DNA of 64,000 nucleotides, taken from contig JBAKBP010004294.1 of the NCBI GenBank assembly GCA_037953745.1, positions 1 to 64,000 of the forward strand. The letters are read 5' to 3'. This stretch comes from Lithodes maja (lineage: Eukaryota; Arthropoda; Malacostraca; Decapoda; Lithodidae). A model generated the notes under the pieces. It was not told where the DNA came from and ran no database searches. It saw only the letters and a program-made list of their open reading frames with translations. Made by a program: the position numbers and the translations under genes. Shown here piece after piece: positions 40,166-51,181 of this stretch (position 1 is the first letter of the stretch; each line of letters starts with the position of its first letter).

Positions 40166-40770
40166 GTTTCCACATAGCGATTTTGATAATTTAATTTGAA
40201 TTTATATTGTCCTTGTCCCAATTTTGGTTTGTTTATTTTGCAAGTTTTACAATATAATAAGTATCTAGAAATCAGTTACTAAGGTTCTCAATTTACTGCC
40301 ATTTGAAATAGAACAGACTACAGTATGATTGAATTATAAGTTTAACCCTATTCGGTGCAGGGCGGGTCTATTTGGAGCCTCCCTATTTTACTCCATTTGT
40401 TCGGTAATTTTAACTACGTTTCACCTCTTTAGTTTGGCGATTAGAAGACGCTTCAATCCAATAACATGTCAATATTTCTTGGGCGAGCAATAGCGAGCCT
40501 GCAATTTTGTCTTTATATTGTGTCGTCCCGGTTTTGCTTTGTTTGTTTTGCAAGGTTTGCATAATACATTGGTGGAAACCGGCCGGGATATTTTTCTAAC
40601 GTTAAATTTATATTTGTTAAGTTTACCTAAACAAATTCTAGTTTACTAAAGTGTTAGTTCCACAGGGATTTGGATAAAACAAATTGTCTTTATATTGTGT
40701 TGTCCCTGTTTTGGTTTGTTTAATTTGCAAGAATAGAATGGAATATTTTGTAAGTTATGCATTATAATTA
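40155..40770 (+). repeat. Several pieces of dispersed repeat G3
   Basis: 'tttccacatagcgattttgataatttaatttg' and TTTGGTTTGTTTATTTTGCA occur at 40160-40260, again at 40530-40560 and 40700-40730. A minus-strand F2 piece (GGGCGAGCAATAGCGAGCCT, 40480) lies between them. Confidence 0.6.
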
Positions 40771-40799
40771 AGCTTGAAGGGGGTCTGGGAGGTCTTTAA

Positions 40800-41271
40800 C
40801 ACCTTACGAGCGGCCTATGCGGTTTATTTATATGTACCGCCCAGCGGGGTGTTTTTAGCCAAAATAGGGCTGTTTACGTGATCATTTTCATGCCTAAATA
40901 AGACCCAGAATGTAAAACGAGTATCTATCCCTGAAAGGGCATAAACAGAGCTTTCGAATGACACCATAACGATCCTTTTATGATGGCTAGTTTTCTTGCA
41001 ATAACCGTGCAACGCGAGTGCAAAAAGCATGTAATTAGGCACTTTCCCCATACAATTCCGTATATAGAGAGGGAGGGAGGAGGTGGGATTCGTGTCAGTA
41101 GGTTCGCCGCGGTGGTCTGGAGCAGTCATACGCTCGCTACTCTCCTGCCACCACTTGTCTCTCTCTCTCAGCCACATTACGTGCTGAAATTGCCACACGA
41201 TATATGTCGAGCACCGCCACATAGTCCAGCTTTATTTAACTCGACTTATGTTGCGCCCCGACATTTAAGGG
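40800..41271. mobile_element. Candidate TTAA-flanked MITE (472 bp)
   Basis: TTAA at 40796-40799 and 41272-41275. The ends are CACCTTACGAGCGGCC and, inward from the right, CCCTTAAATGTCGGGGCG, which is a weak inverted match. The interior is GC-richer than its surroundings with no conserved frame. Confidence 0.5.
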
Positions 41272-41389
41272 TTAAGTCGGGGTAAACTAAAAATACATTG
41301 TTCGAAAATGGTAAGAAGCCATAACCGCCAATACCTCCACATTTGCGCAGTATCAAGAGTATTTCCATGGATTTTTACTAAATTTGTAT

Positions 41390-41590
41390 GAACCCTTTTC
41401 ACTACCGGGGGTGTCTGTGTATATATATATATTTTTTATTTTTTATTTTTATTTTTTCCCCCGAAGTGATTTTGTACAGCTTATGAAGGATCTGTGGTAG
41501 TTGGAAGAGTTAATCAAGATAGTCTGTAGCCTGTCCTAAGCCGATTATAGCCGGACAATATTGACAATGACGTCACTGGTACTGAATGGA
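41390..41590. repeat. F1 MITE
   Basis: Left CCCTTTTCACTACCGGGGGT; right 'atgacgtcactggtactgaatgga' then TTAA (41591-41594). Confidence 0.6.
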
Positions 41591-41599
41591 TTAACTAAC

Positions 41600-42360
41600 C
41601 TAACAATACATAAGATCAGTAATGGAATACGCAAGCCCAGCCTGGGCTTCTAACCTAGCTGAAACACATCATAAGACCTTACAGACTATTCAAAACAAAG
41701 CCCTGAAGATCATTACAGGCTGCACAGCTACTACACCCACAGATCATCTACATCAAGAAACAAAAATCCTCAAAGTCAAAGACCATCTGGACATGAGAGG
41801 CACTCAATTCCTGGCAGCAGCCTCCACGAACCAAGACCACCCACTAAACTACATGGCAACACACCCACAGACACCAAGACATATCAAAACAACACCCAGC
41901 ACACGGTATCACACACAATTATTGTCCTCTCTCCCTCCCTGCCCACCCCGAACCAACTTCCAGAAGCACATCCATACTCATATCTCTCGCCAATCCATCC
42001 ACTCACTCACAGACAACACGCAGCTGCATGCACGACCTCCCGAAATCCATCCTTCCGAATCCTCCCTCCCTCGCGAGGACAGAGTCCACCTGGCCAGGCT
42101 GAGATGCGGACACCATCCAGCTCTCCTGAGCTATCAGAAGAGACTGGATGACTCCGTTGTCGACGCCTGCCCGGGATGTAACACGGCTCCCCATACCATT
42201 AAACACATCATAGAAGACTGCATTTCACACAACCACTTACGCCAACAACACAACCTACACTCAATGAGAGCTCTGTGGGAAAGCCCGATCGTGGCCATGG
42301 CCTTCCTCAGGGGCTCGGGGCTGTTCGGCCAGGCAGCTTAGGGAACAACAACAACAACAA
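41600..42360 (+). pseudogene. AAC-tailed LINE (Jockey-superfamily-like): C-terminus of ORF2 and 3' end
   Basis: An open frame of 239 codons (41622-42341) begins within SVMEYASPAWASNL, continues LQTIQNKALKIITGC and DHLHQETKILKV. It ends with a zinc-binding-like segment CPGCNTAPHTIKHIIEDC preceded by HLARLRCGHHPALLSY. This layout follows the reverse transcriptase of Jockey-type LINEs; everything upstream, including the catalytic residues, is missing. The frame runs into the 3' terminus GGGGCTGTTCGGCCAGGCAG and an (AAC)n tail (42342-42362). It is the parent form of the tails found throughout the window. Confidence 0.8.
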
Positions 42361-42408
42361 CAACTAACCTAACTAACCTAAACTAACTAATCCTAATGAA
42401 GTAGAATT

Positions 42409-42590
42409 AACACTTTCAGTATCTGCGGCGTCTAACTTTATTCTGGCTACTAGTAGACAATTTTATTCAGTTTAACAAGGGCCTCCAGCGAGTTTCGAAC
42501 TATCTCGCATATTCATTTGTACTACCACAGATCTTTCTTGAACTTTACAAAATTGTGTACATAAATGTAGCTAGAATAAACGAGTACCTA
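42409..42590. repeat. F1 MITE, diverged
   Basis: Starts after TTAA (42405-42408) with CACTTTCAGTATCTGCGGCG; 'ttctggctactagtagacaattttattcag' follows the F1 arm. Confidence 0.5.
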
Positions 42591-42728
42591 GATCAAACTG
42601 GCTGTAAATATCCACACCTATTTCCTGGTGGACTCTTCCTAAATGATAGAAACGTCGGCCCAATTGTTTTAAATTAGAGTTGTAAGAAGTTAAGGGATAA
42701 AGATTATTGTAAAGTTTGCTGGCGCTAC
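42590..42728. repeat. Right half of a G-family (TA) MITE
   Basis: 'aactggctgtaaatatccacacctatttcctggtggactcttcctaaatgatagaaacgtcggccc' to GGCGCTACC/TA matches the right two thirds of 3757-3963. Confidence 0.75.
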
Positions 42729-42829
42729 CTATATAGTAAACATACATGGAAATAGATCCCATGACTACACGGATGTAGAGGTACTGAATAGCGGCTGTGG
42801 TCTTGGCTTTCCTTTCAATTAATCACTTA

Positions 42830-43115
42830 TTCATGCAGAGTTTAGTCAAATTTACCAGAACGTCTCTTGACTTCCATATTGACTAATTCATTGAACGTGA
42901 CGATAGTGCGTTATGTGTGCGATTAGTTTGCTTGGGGAACAGATTAACTTGCTCGTGTAGTAATGTACACCCTATGTGGTGGATTGTTCTTTTATTTATA
43001 AATTAGTTGATTCCACATAGCTATTTTGATCAGTTATTTATTTATTTTTTTTTTACTGTGTTCGTATAAGTTTTGGTTTGTTTATTTTGCAAGTTTTAAA
43101 TTATAATTAGGCTAT
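42830..43115 (+). repeat. Dispersed repeat G3, longest copy
   Basis: 'gcagagtttagtcaaatttaccagaacgtctc', 'gtgcgttatgtgtgcgattagtttgcttggg', CACCCTATGTGGTGGATTGT and TTTTGGTTTGTTTATTTTGC in order. Other copies: 57165-57367, 57617-57960 (inverted), 58880-59045, and parts at 43735-43806 and 55150-55740. Probably a SINE or LINE 3' region; no frame. Confidence 0.7.
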
Positions 43116-43257
43116 TCAGTTGCAATTAACATGGGGAAATGGGCAGGCATAATACTGGAAAATCACTCCCGTGCCCACACGCACGCGGCTGGACTTGGAG
43201 GGTTTCCAACCATCAATTGTTGCGTGGGATACTAAACCAGTTCCCATACATCTCTGA

Positions 43258-43647
43258 ACCCTCTAGGTGCCATAGGAAGAGTAATTAACCCTCTAGGTGC
43301 CATAGGAAGAGTAATTAACCCTCTAGGTGCCATAGGAAGAGTAATTAACCCTCTAGGTGCCATAGGAAGAGTAATTAACCCTCTAGGTGCCATAGGAAGA
43401 GTAATTAACCCTCTAGGTGCCATAGGAAGAGTAATTAACCCTCTAGGTGCCATAGGAAGAGTAATTAACCCTCTAGGTGCCATAGGAAGAGTAATTAACC
43501 CTCTAGGTGCCATAGGAAGAGTAATTAACCCTCTAGGTGCCATAGGAAGAGTAATTAACCCTCTAGGTGCCATAGGAAGAGTAATTAACCCTCTAGGTGC
43601 CATAGGAAGAGTAATTAACCCTCTAGGTGCCATAGGAAGAGTAATTA
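43258..43647. repeat. 30-bp minisatellite, 13 identical units
   Basis: The unit TTAACCCTCTAGGTGCCATA then GGAAGAGTAA repeats with no visible difference. TTAACCC plus AGGTGCCA resembles an F1-type MITE end (TTAACCCTTGGAGTACCAGC at 56129, minus strand). A 143-codon minus-strand frame results from the unit length. Confidence 0.97.
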
Positions 43648-43929
43648 ACGCGAACGCAACCATTGCGTCGCTGGGGTTTAGCGTTTCATAAGCGACGCAT
43701 AACGTGCGTCGCTGGTACTCGAGCAGTTAAGAACCATGTTAAGAATAAATTCTATTGTGCAGTTTCTGTTTTGGTTTGTTTATTTTGCAAGTTTTACATT
43801 ATAATACCACCCTGTCTTGCCCTCTTAGTTGGCCTGGCTAGGTTATAGGCTCCTGACCTGATGTCTCTTCGGTCGCTGGTGCGGCCGAGCTGACTTTATT
43901 CTCCTCTGTGCATATTTTTGCATCTAGCT
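43648..43929. other. Short GC-rich hairpins, G3 fragment, then unrecognised sequence
   Basis: TTGCGTCGCTGGGG...GCGACGCA...TGCGTCGCTGG (43662-43710) forms foldbacks and ends GCAGTTAA; a G3 piece follows at 43765-43806. Confidence 0.4.
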
Positions 43930-43940
43930 GCAATGTTTTC

Positions 43941-44651
43941 TCCCCCTTGCCACATGACTCGTTGCCGCCGTTTGGGGGCTTCCGGGCTTGTAGGTGGGGC
44001 GGCCAAGGTTCTTGGCCGCTCTCCCTATCACCTCCAACTAATTTTGTCATGTCCTTTTCTTTCTCCTCCTTTCTAGTTTTCGTTTTTCCCTCTTCCGCTT
44101 TCTCCTGGGGCTGCCATCCGGGACCGGTCTCCCACCCTTGAACTTTTGTGGTCCCGTCCCTCCCTTCCCTTCCGGTTGACTTCCCTGTTTGCTTCCTTCC
44201 TTTCTCTTTAACTGCTTCGGAGGTTCTAGTTTCCTTCGGGCTTCGCCTTGGTGTCTCTGATCACTGCTGAGTTGGCAGAGTCCACCTGGCGACAGGTGCT
44301 GCCGGCGAGGGCTCGCAAGGCTCGTTGCTGGAGGATAGGCACTATAGGGATGCTTTGGGGTTTCTGACTCTCTTCTCTCTTCCCAGTGAGTGTGTCAGGT
44401 GACTACGCCGGCCCCGTTCTCCATGGGACAAAGCTGCAGGACAAATGCCCGGGTTGTACAAGGTCCCTAGCTCAAAGCCGAGACCTGTCCCATCTCAATT
44501 GGCCGCATTCTGGGTTTCGTGGCCCTGCGGAGGTCTTTCTCCCTTTCGTTGCCAGGGGCACCTGGTAACCGCAGTATCTTCTTCCATGCTTTACCCCCTT
44601 TTCTCTTGTTATGGTGACGACTTATGCTTTTTTCCCTGTTCTTCCCTGTTT
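43941..44651 (+). promoter_or_regulatory. 5' leader of element A
   Basis: 711 bp before the chosen ORF1 start, nearly identical to 60111-60827. In I-type LINEs the internal promoter lies in this region; no specific motif is claimed here. An alternative upstream in-frame ATG occurs at 44445. Confidence 0.55.
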
Positions 44652-46865
44652 ATGGCTTCTGCTTTAGTGGTTCCGGTGAGTGAGCCCCTTGTGGCATGCA
44701 GCCTGCCACTTGGGGGTCTGTTGTCTGGCTGTCAGTCCGGTTCACCGCGGGAGCACGGTGAGTCGGGGATGGTTTTGGGTGCTCTCGACCGGCCCGCTGA
44801 ACTATCCCTCGGTCGTCGCTCGTCCCTCTCGTCCATTACCGTTCCGAATCCTTCTCCTACCCTTCCGTCTTCGTCAAGTCTTTCGCCGCCCTCCACTACC
44901 CAGGATTTCATCTCCTCTCCTGTAGTTATTTCTGAGTCTTCCTCTTCTTCCTCTTCTCCCTCTAGTCTTGTCACCCTTGCGCCTTTTCTGCCCTCCCTCC
45001 CTCGTTCTCTTTCCTCTTCTTCTCCAGTTTCGTCCTCTTCTCGTCCTCGCTCCTCGGTCCTCCCTATGTCCTCTCTCTTTGCACCTCCTTCCTTTACTAA
45101 GTTTTTCTCCATCCCTGCTTCTGCGCCTCTAGCCGGTGATGACCTCCTCTTCCACCTGCGTCTCCTTCAACAGGTGGGAAAGGAAGTCACCTTCCACTCC
45201 CGCCATGATGCCTCCCGTCTTGTTACCGTCCAAAACTAACTTCAGGCTACTGCTATGTCCTCTTTCGTCGATTGTTCTGGCACCCCCATCCCGGCTCAAA
45301 AAGATCAAAGACTCAACTCCTGTACAGGGACTGTCCTGATCCCCGCTTCCATCCGTCTCGGGGGTCGTCCTTTCGCGGATTGCGCCGACCTCGTCCAGGA
45401 CATCGTTGTCGCTCAAGACCACAAGGTGGTTAGTGTGGTGTGCTACACTATCCCTCCTCGCGACCTTCGCCGCCATCCCGCTAACATTGCCAAGATCTCT
45501 TTTGATGGACTTTCCCTTCCTGCCCATGTTATTGTCGGTGGTACTCGCCTCCCCGTGACTGCGTCTCTTCCCCGTCCACTCCAGTGTCGCAGCTGCTGGC
45601 GTTTCGGCCACCCGGCTAAGTTCTGCCGTACAGCCGCTGAGTGCCCACTCTGCCCGCGCTGTGCGCAGTCCGGACATGCCGTTGGCGGATGTCAGTCAAC
45701 GTCCCAGTTCTGCCTTAATTGCCGCGGGTCTCATTCGGCCGACTCTAAGCTTTGCCCCGTTCATCTGTTAGAGTCTGAGGTTGCTGTCCTCAAAGCGAGA
45801 CACGGCCTTACGCTCACCGCAGCCCGCCAAGAGGCTCGTCGCTTGGGCTTCACCCCTCAGTCGTGTTCCAAGACTCTGTCTCCTCCCTCCTCTTCTTTGC
45901 CTCCCTCTGCCACGCCCCCCCCTTTTTCTGGTTCCTCGGTTCCTTCCACCGCCTCCGCTCCCTCCGTCCCCCCGGTCGCACCAGTTTCGTCATCTGCCTC
46001 CCTTCCTTCTACCGGTGCTTCTCCTGGATTTTCTCCTTCCTCCTCTTCAGTCTCCTCCGTTCGTCCTTCCGTCTCTTCCTTTTCTGTCCCTTTGTCTAAC
46101 ACTTTCTCTGTTCTCAGTCCTTCTCCTACTTCTGCCCCTTCCTCTTGCTCTCTTCCTTGTTCCTCCTCTTCTAGTCTCCCTCCACGCTCTCACCGTTCCA
46201 AGCCTCCCCCCCGTTCTCCGTCATCTTCCTCTTCTAGTCGCCCCAAATCTCCTACTCGCTCTAAACTTCCCTTCTCCTCTACCAAACGGGCTCCTGTGCT
46301 CCGTTCTTCCTCGCCCGCTTCCTCTTTTAAACGTAAGGGTGGTCTCCGTGATGTGCGGTGCTCAAGTCCCTGCGAGAAGAAGAAGAAGTCGCCTCCTTCT
46401 CCTTCTGTTTCCCTTTCTCCTCTCTCCGTCCAGTCTCCTCCTCCTCCCGTCCCTGCATCCCTAGATTTCTCCTACGAAACCCTACCTCAGATTGACGAAT
46501 TTATCCGTTCTTCCCACCCACCACCTTCTACTGTTCACGCCGAAGTTCATCCTACCCCCTCTTCTCTCCCCCCTACCCCTCTCCCGCCTTTCCCTCTCCC
46601 GCCTTCCCCTCTCCCGCCCTCTTCCTCCACTCCCCCTTCTGGCCTTCCTCCGGGCCCTCCTCCTCTTCCTCCTCCTGACCCTCCCCCTCTTCCTTCTCCT
46701 GCCCTTACCCCCTCCTTCATTTCCCACCCGCCGTCCGTCCTTCCTCCCTCTTCCGGCCCTCCTCCTTCCTCTCCTCTTTCTCTGTTAGACCTCCCTATGC
46801 CCCCCGGTTTCCAGTCTTCCCCTTCAACGTCTTCTCCAATTCCTGCTCTTATTTCCCATCGTTAG
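44652..46865 (+). pseudogene. LINE A ORF1: zinc-knuckle nucleic-acid chaperone, one nonsense mutation
   Basis: ORF1 binds element RNA and forms the transposition particle. The frame spans about 737 codons from ATG at 44652 (MASALVVPVSEP), broken by TAA at 45237-45239 where the sister copy (61402) has GAA. The N-terminal half is Ser/Pro-rich. At about residues 312-358 there are three zinc knuckles: CRSCWRFGHPAKFC and CPRCAQSGHAVGGC are CX2CX4HX4C; CLNCRGSHSADSKLC is a CX2CX3HX6C variant. The C-terminal third is dominated by Pro and Ser, with a basic KKKKK run near 46380. If the true start is the ATG at 44445 the protein gains 69 residues. It needs readthrough or repair of the stop to be made whole. 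Confidence 0.85.
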
Positions 46866-46983
46866 CCTCTCTTGGCTATATTTTCCACCCACGGTGTTAC
46901 CTGTATTTTGTAAATATGTTGTATATAGTGTACGTCTTTTCTTCCCTCTTGTACGCGTCTTTTTAATCTTTTTTGTCATTATA

Positions 46984-49900
46984 ATGTCCATTTTACAATG
47001 GAACATTCGTAGTTTTGCAGCACATCGTGTTGATCTTCGTTACCTTATCTCTAGGTTTAGCCCACTTATTATTAGTTTACAAGAATCGCGTTTATCTAAT
47101 GCCCCCTCCCCAATTCCTTTTTACTCCTATATAAGTTCTCCCCATTCCCAGTATGCTACTTGCCTCCTCGTACATCTTGATGTCCCAGTGTCTCAGTTAA
47201 CTATCCGTACCTCTCTTAAATGCACGCTTGCCAGAGTGTTCCTTTCCCGCTGGCTTACAGTAGTTTCCATATACCTTTCCCCCTCGATCCCGCTCGATGT
47301 TCCAGAATTAAACAGGATCCTTTCTCTATTACCTCCACCTTTCCTCCTTTTAGGGGATTTTAATTGCAGGCATTCCCTGTGGGGTGACTCTACCGTTAAT
47401 ACACGGGGTCGTTCCCTTGAGGCTCTGATTCGTACACACGATTTATTTCTTTTAAACACTGGTTCCTCTACGCATTTTGATAGCGGCACCCGTACCTTCT
47501 CATGTATTGACTTGTCTCTGTGTTCCCCTACACTATCCTTGGATTTTACTTGGAAGGTCTTTAATGATTACTGTGCGACTGACCACTTCCCGATTGTCCT
47601 CTCCCCTACGTCTTACTCCCCAGTGCCACGCCCTCCCCGTTGGCGTTTCGATCGTGCCGACTGGACATCTTTCGCTGATCTCGCCGTTCCGTCTAATCCG
47701 ACCCCTGCTTTCCCGGACCCTGATGCCATGCTTACCAGTTTCCTGATGTTTGTGCTCCATGCTGCCTATACTTGTATTCCACGCACTACTCGGAGTATGT
47801 CTTCTAAGTGTGTACCGTGGTGGACTGCTCAGTGCACTTCGGCTTTACGCAATAAAAGAGCCAAGTGGAAGAGTTTCCGTCGGAAAAAAGGCTCTCCATA
47901 TGAGCGGGATGCGTATACTCTTTTCAAACAGGCTAATGCCGTCTTCCGTCGTACAATCCGCTCTGCTAAAAAATCTAGCTGGATGTCGTATGCCTCTACT
48001 ATCAACGCAGATACACCTGTTCCGCAAGTCTGGGCTCGCGTCAGGAAGATTGCAGGGAAACATGCGCCTACGCCGGCCCCTGTCCTCCATACCAACACTG
48101 GCATTGTGGGCGATCCGTCTCTGGTGGCCAATATGTTGGGACAACATTTCAGTGATGTTAGCACTGGCTCCCATCTCCCGCCCTCCTTCCAGATGCATAA
48201 ACGCCGTTCTGAACTTAGGCGACTTGACTTCGTCTTATCATCTGATCAGTTTTTCAATGCCCCCTTCTCCCGGGCTGAGCTTGAGTCTAGCCTGGGAGCC
48301 TGTAAGGATACATGTGAAGGCCCTGACGGTGTCCATTACTTGATGCTGAAGCACTTATCTCCACCTGCGCTTGGCTTTCTCTTGTCCATCTACAACCGTC
48401 TGTGGTCCACAGGCTTTTTTCCGGCTGGGTGGAGACATGCCATCCTTCTCCCATTCCTTAAGCCGGGTAAGTCGGGCCATGCACCAGCAGATTACCGTCC
48501 CATTGCCCTGGTCAGTTGTGTCGGCAAATTATTAGAACGCATGGTTCACTCCCGCTTAATGTGGCTCCTGGAATCAAGAAGCATCCTGTCACCTTTTCAA
48601 TATGGCTTTCGCAAGGGCCGTAGTACTTTGGACCCATTATTGAGATTGGCGACTTCTATCCGCGATGCCTTTTCGGACACTAAGTCGGTTTTAGCTGTAT
48701 TCTTCGATCTTGAAAAAGCGTATGATACTGCCTGGAAATACAACATCCTTCGTACCCTTTTACGTTCTGGTGTGTCTGGCAACATGGCGGTATTCTTGCA
48801 GAACTTTCTCTGTGATCGTACTTTCCGAGTCAAGCTTCAGAATACATTCTCACGAACATACCCCCAACACGACGGTGTCCCACAGGGTTGTGTTCTTAGT
48901 ACCATCCTTTTTATCCTAGCTATTAATGGTATTATTTCTTCCCTCCCTCTTGGTGTCCGTGCTTCTTTGTATGTGGACGACTTCGCTATTTACGCTGTGG
49001 GTTTGGATGTCGCTGCCCTACAACATCTCGTGCAGCGGGCCATTGATGCAGCTGCGCAGTGGGCTACGGCCCATGGTTTTCGGTTTTCGCCCTCGAAATC
49101 TTGTGCCGTCGTCTTCACAAAACGCCATACAGTCCCGCATCCTGTTCTTACGTTGTATAACCGCCCTCTGCCTTACAGGTCCTCAGCTCCATTCTTGGGT
49201 CTCATTTTCGATACTCGGTTGACATGGTACCCGCACATTACTTCGTTACTGACCTCCACCACCCGACGGCTTCAACTCTTACAAACCCTTAGCCACTTGT
49301 CTTGGGGTGCGGACCGGACGACTCTTCTGCGCCTTCATACAACGCTTATTCTCTCCAAGATCGATTATGGCTGCCAGGTATATGCCTCCGCTGCGCGTAC
49401 AAACCTTAAGCGCCTAGACTCCCTTCACCATCACGGTCTGCGCTTGTCGCTAGGGGCTTTTCGCTCTACTCCGGTTATTAGCCTTTATGCTGAGTCGGGT
49501 GTCCCACCGCTATCATCCAGGCGGGATAAACTGACCCTTCGATGTCATCTTCGCCTTCTGCAACACAGTTCGGCTGGTTTTCCTCCCACGGCTTGCGGCT
49601 TAGCCCCATCAGTGTCTGCTACTTCGTTCCCCGGTCGGGTCTCTGCTTTACTGGCCTCCTTCTCTTTTCCCATTCCATCGGTGCTACCCCTCCGACAGTC
49701 GGAGTTCCCCCCCATGGCTACTCCCTCGCCCTACCGTTTGTACAGCTGCCCTCCCCCCCTCTAAGGCCTCTTCAACCCCACAGTTGCTTTATGCTCAGTT
49801 TACGGAACATCTGCTACGCCACTCTTCAGCCGTTCCAGTGTACACTGATGGTTCCAAGACCTCCGCCGGTACAGGGTTTGCGGTTGTGTTCCCGGACCGG

Positions 49901-50671
49901 ACCTTCCAACGTCACATCCAATCATGTGCTAGTGTCTTTACGGCCGAGTTATTTGCTATTTTATTTGCCCTACGTACTATTTTTTGTTCACACCTGCATA
50001 CCTTTGTAATTTTTAGTGACGTCCTTAGTGCTCTTCAGAGTATTCAGTCTCTTCCCGCTGTTAACCCCTTAGTGCTGGAGATTCAAGAATGGTTGTTCCG
50101 CATCGCTACTAAATTGCAGTCCCTGTCTTTCTGTTGGGTCCCGAGTCATGTTGGTGTGCCTGGCAATGAGCGGGTTGATTTTTTCGCCCGCTCTGCTATT
50201 ACCTCTCACCGACTCGTGCCACGACGTATTCCTGCATCTGATTACTTCCCTCGTGTTACTCAATTACTACGTCAGCGCTGGCAGGACGAATGGACCTCCA
50301 TGAGGGTGTCTGATGTCAAACTGCGTTCTGTCAAACCTTCCGTCCTCCCTTGGAAGTCTTCCTCTCATCGCAATCGTCGATGGGAGACCGCTCTAGCCCG
50401 TCTTCGGCTCGGCCACACCAGGCTCACGCATGGTCATTTGATGTCCTGTGATGTCCCCACGCTCTGTCCTTGCTGCCATATTCCAGTGTCTGTCCAGCAT
50501 CTCCTGATCGACTGTCCGCGTTTCTCCAATGCCCGACGGCAGGCATTCCCCTTCATATCCTCCCTTAATCGCCCCCTTGTCTTAGCCGATTTGCTCGGAG
50601 AGTCCCCCACTTTCTCCCTCCCACATCTTATGCGGTTTCTCCTCCATACCCGTCTCCTTCAGCTTCTTTAA
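46984..50671 (+). pseudogene. LINE A ORF2: endonuclease - reverse transcriptase - RNase H, one frameshift
   Basis: ORF2 nicks the target and copies element RNA there. The start ATG at 46984 (MSILQWNIRS) is conserved in the other copies. Endonuclease: LQESRL (Glu, residue ~35), LGDFNCRHSLWGD (Asp, ~124), CIDLSL, ATDHFPI. Reverse transcriptase: GPDGVHYLMLKHL, YRPIALVSCVGKLLERM, GFRKGRSTLDPLL, VFFDLEKAYD, GVPQGCVLSTILF and YVDD (~663-666). RNase H: YTDGSKTS, AELFAI, FSDVLSAL, WVPSHVGVPGNERVD, followed by a C-terminal C..C-H-C zinc motif (LCPCCHIPVSVQHLLIDC). A run of seven C at 49707-49713 shifts the frame; six would keep RT and RNase H in one 1,228-residue frame. This could be a real mutation or a homopolymer read error. 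All catalytic residues checked are present. Confidence 0.9.
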
Positions 50672-51181
50672 TTAGTGTTTCCTAGTCTTCTTCTCCTCTA
50701 CTCCGTCGTGCGCCCTGCCCCACAACGCCTCCGATGTTTGTTTTTTTTTCCACAAAGTTTCTTTTGGTGCCACATAGTCTTTTTAGGCTTGGTGCGACTC
50801 CCTATTTTAATAATAATTTTCTTCCCTCTTGTACGCGTTTTCTTTTTATTCTTTTTTGTCTTTAATTTTTTTTTCGCCCATCCGACATTTCATTGTTGTG
50901 CATAAGTGTGTATTCTTCCCTTTCTTTTTTTGTTGGCTTTTGCCTCCTTTTCCTTCTCCACGTTATCCTCATTCACCTTTTCTTAGTTGTACATAAGTGT
51001 GTGTGTTTTCCTTTATTGTTATTTGTGTATATTTCTTTCCTTCTATGCGTGTCCTTCCTCTTTTTCTGTGCGTTCTTATTTTCGGTGGCTTTTGCCTCCT
51101 TTTATGGTTTTCTTTTGTCTGTTTTCGTTGTTTTTTCGTCCTTTAGTCTCCTCTTAGTTTCTTTTTTCTTTTTCTTTATTT

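Larger units (their letters stand above)
43941..50816 (+). mobile_element. Full-length I-group LINE (element A)
   Basis: A 6.9-kb non-LTR retrotransposon with a 711-bp 5' leader, ORF1, a 118-bp spacer, ORF2 and a short 3' region ending in (TAA)n (50801-50815). The 5' end TCCCCCTTGCCACATGACTC is shared to the base with the copy starting at 60111, so both are full-length. It is flanked by TTTTC (43936-43940, 50817-50821). RNase H in ORF2, three zinc knuckles in ORF1 and a TAA tail place it in the I group (I factor-like). It is nearly intact: one stop in ORF1 and one extra base in ORF2. The sense strand is extremely pyrimidine-rich. Confidence 0.9.

Noticed and set aside
44732..46727. Minus-strand open frames rich in Glu, Arg and Gly opposite LINE ORF1
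   Set aside because: Shadows of the extremely CT-rich ORF1; they change freely between copies A and C.
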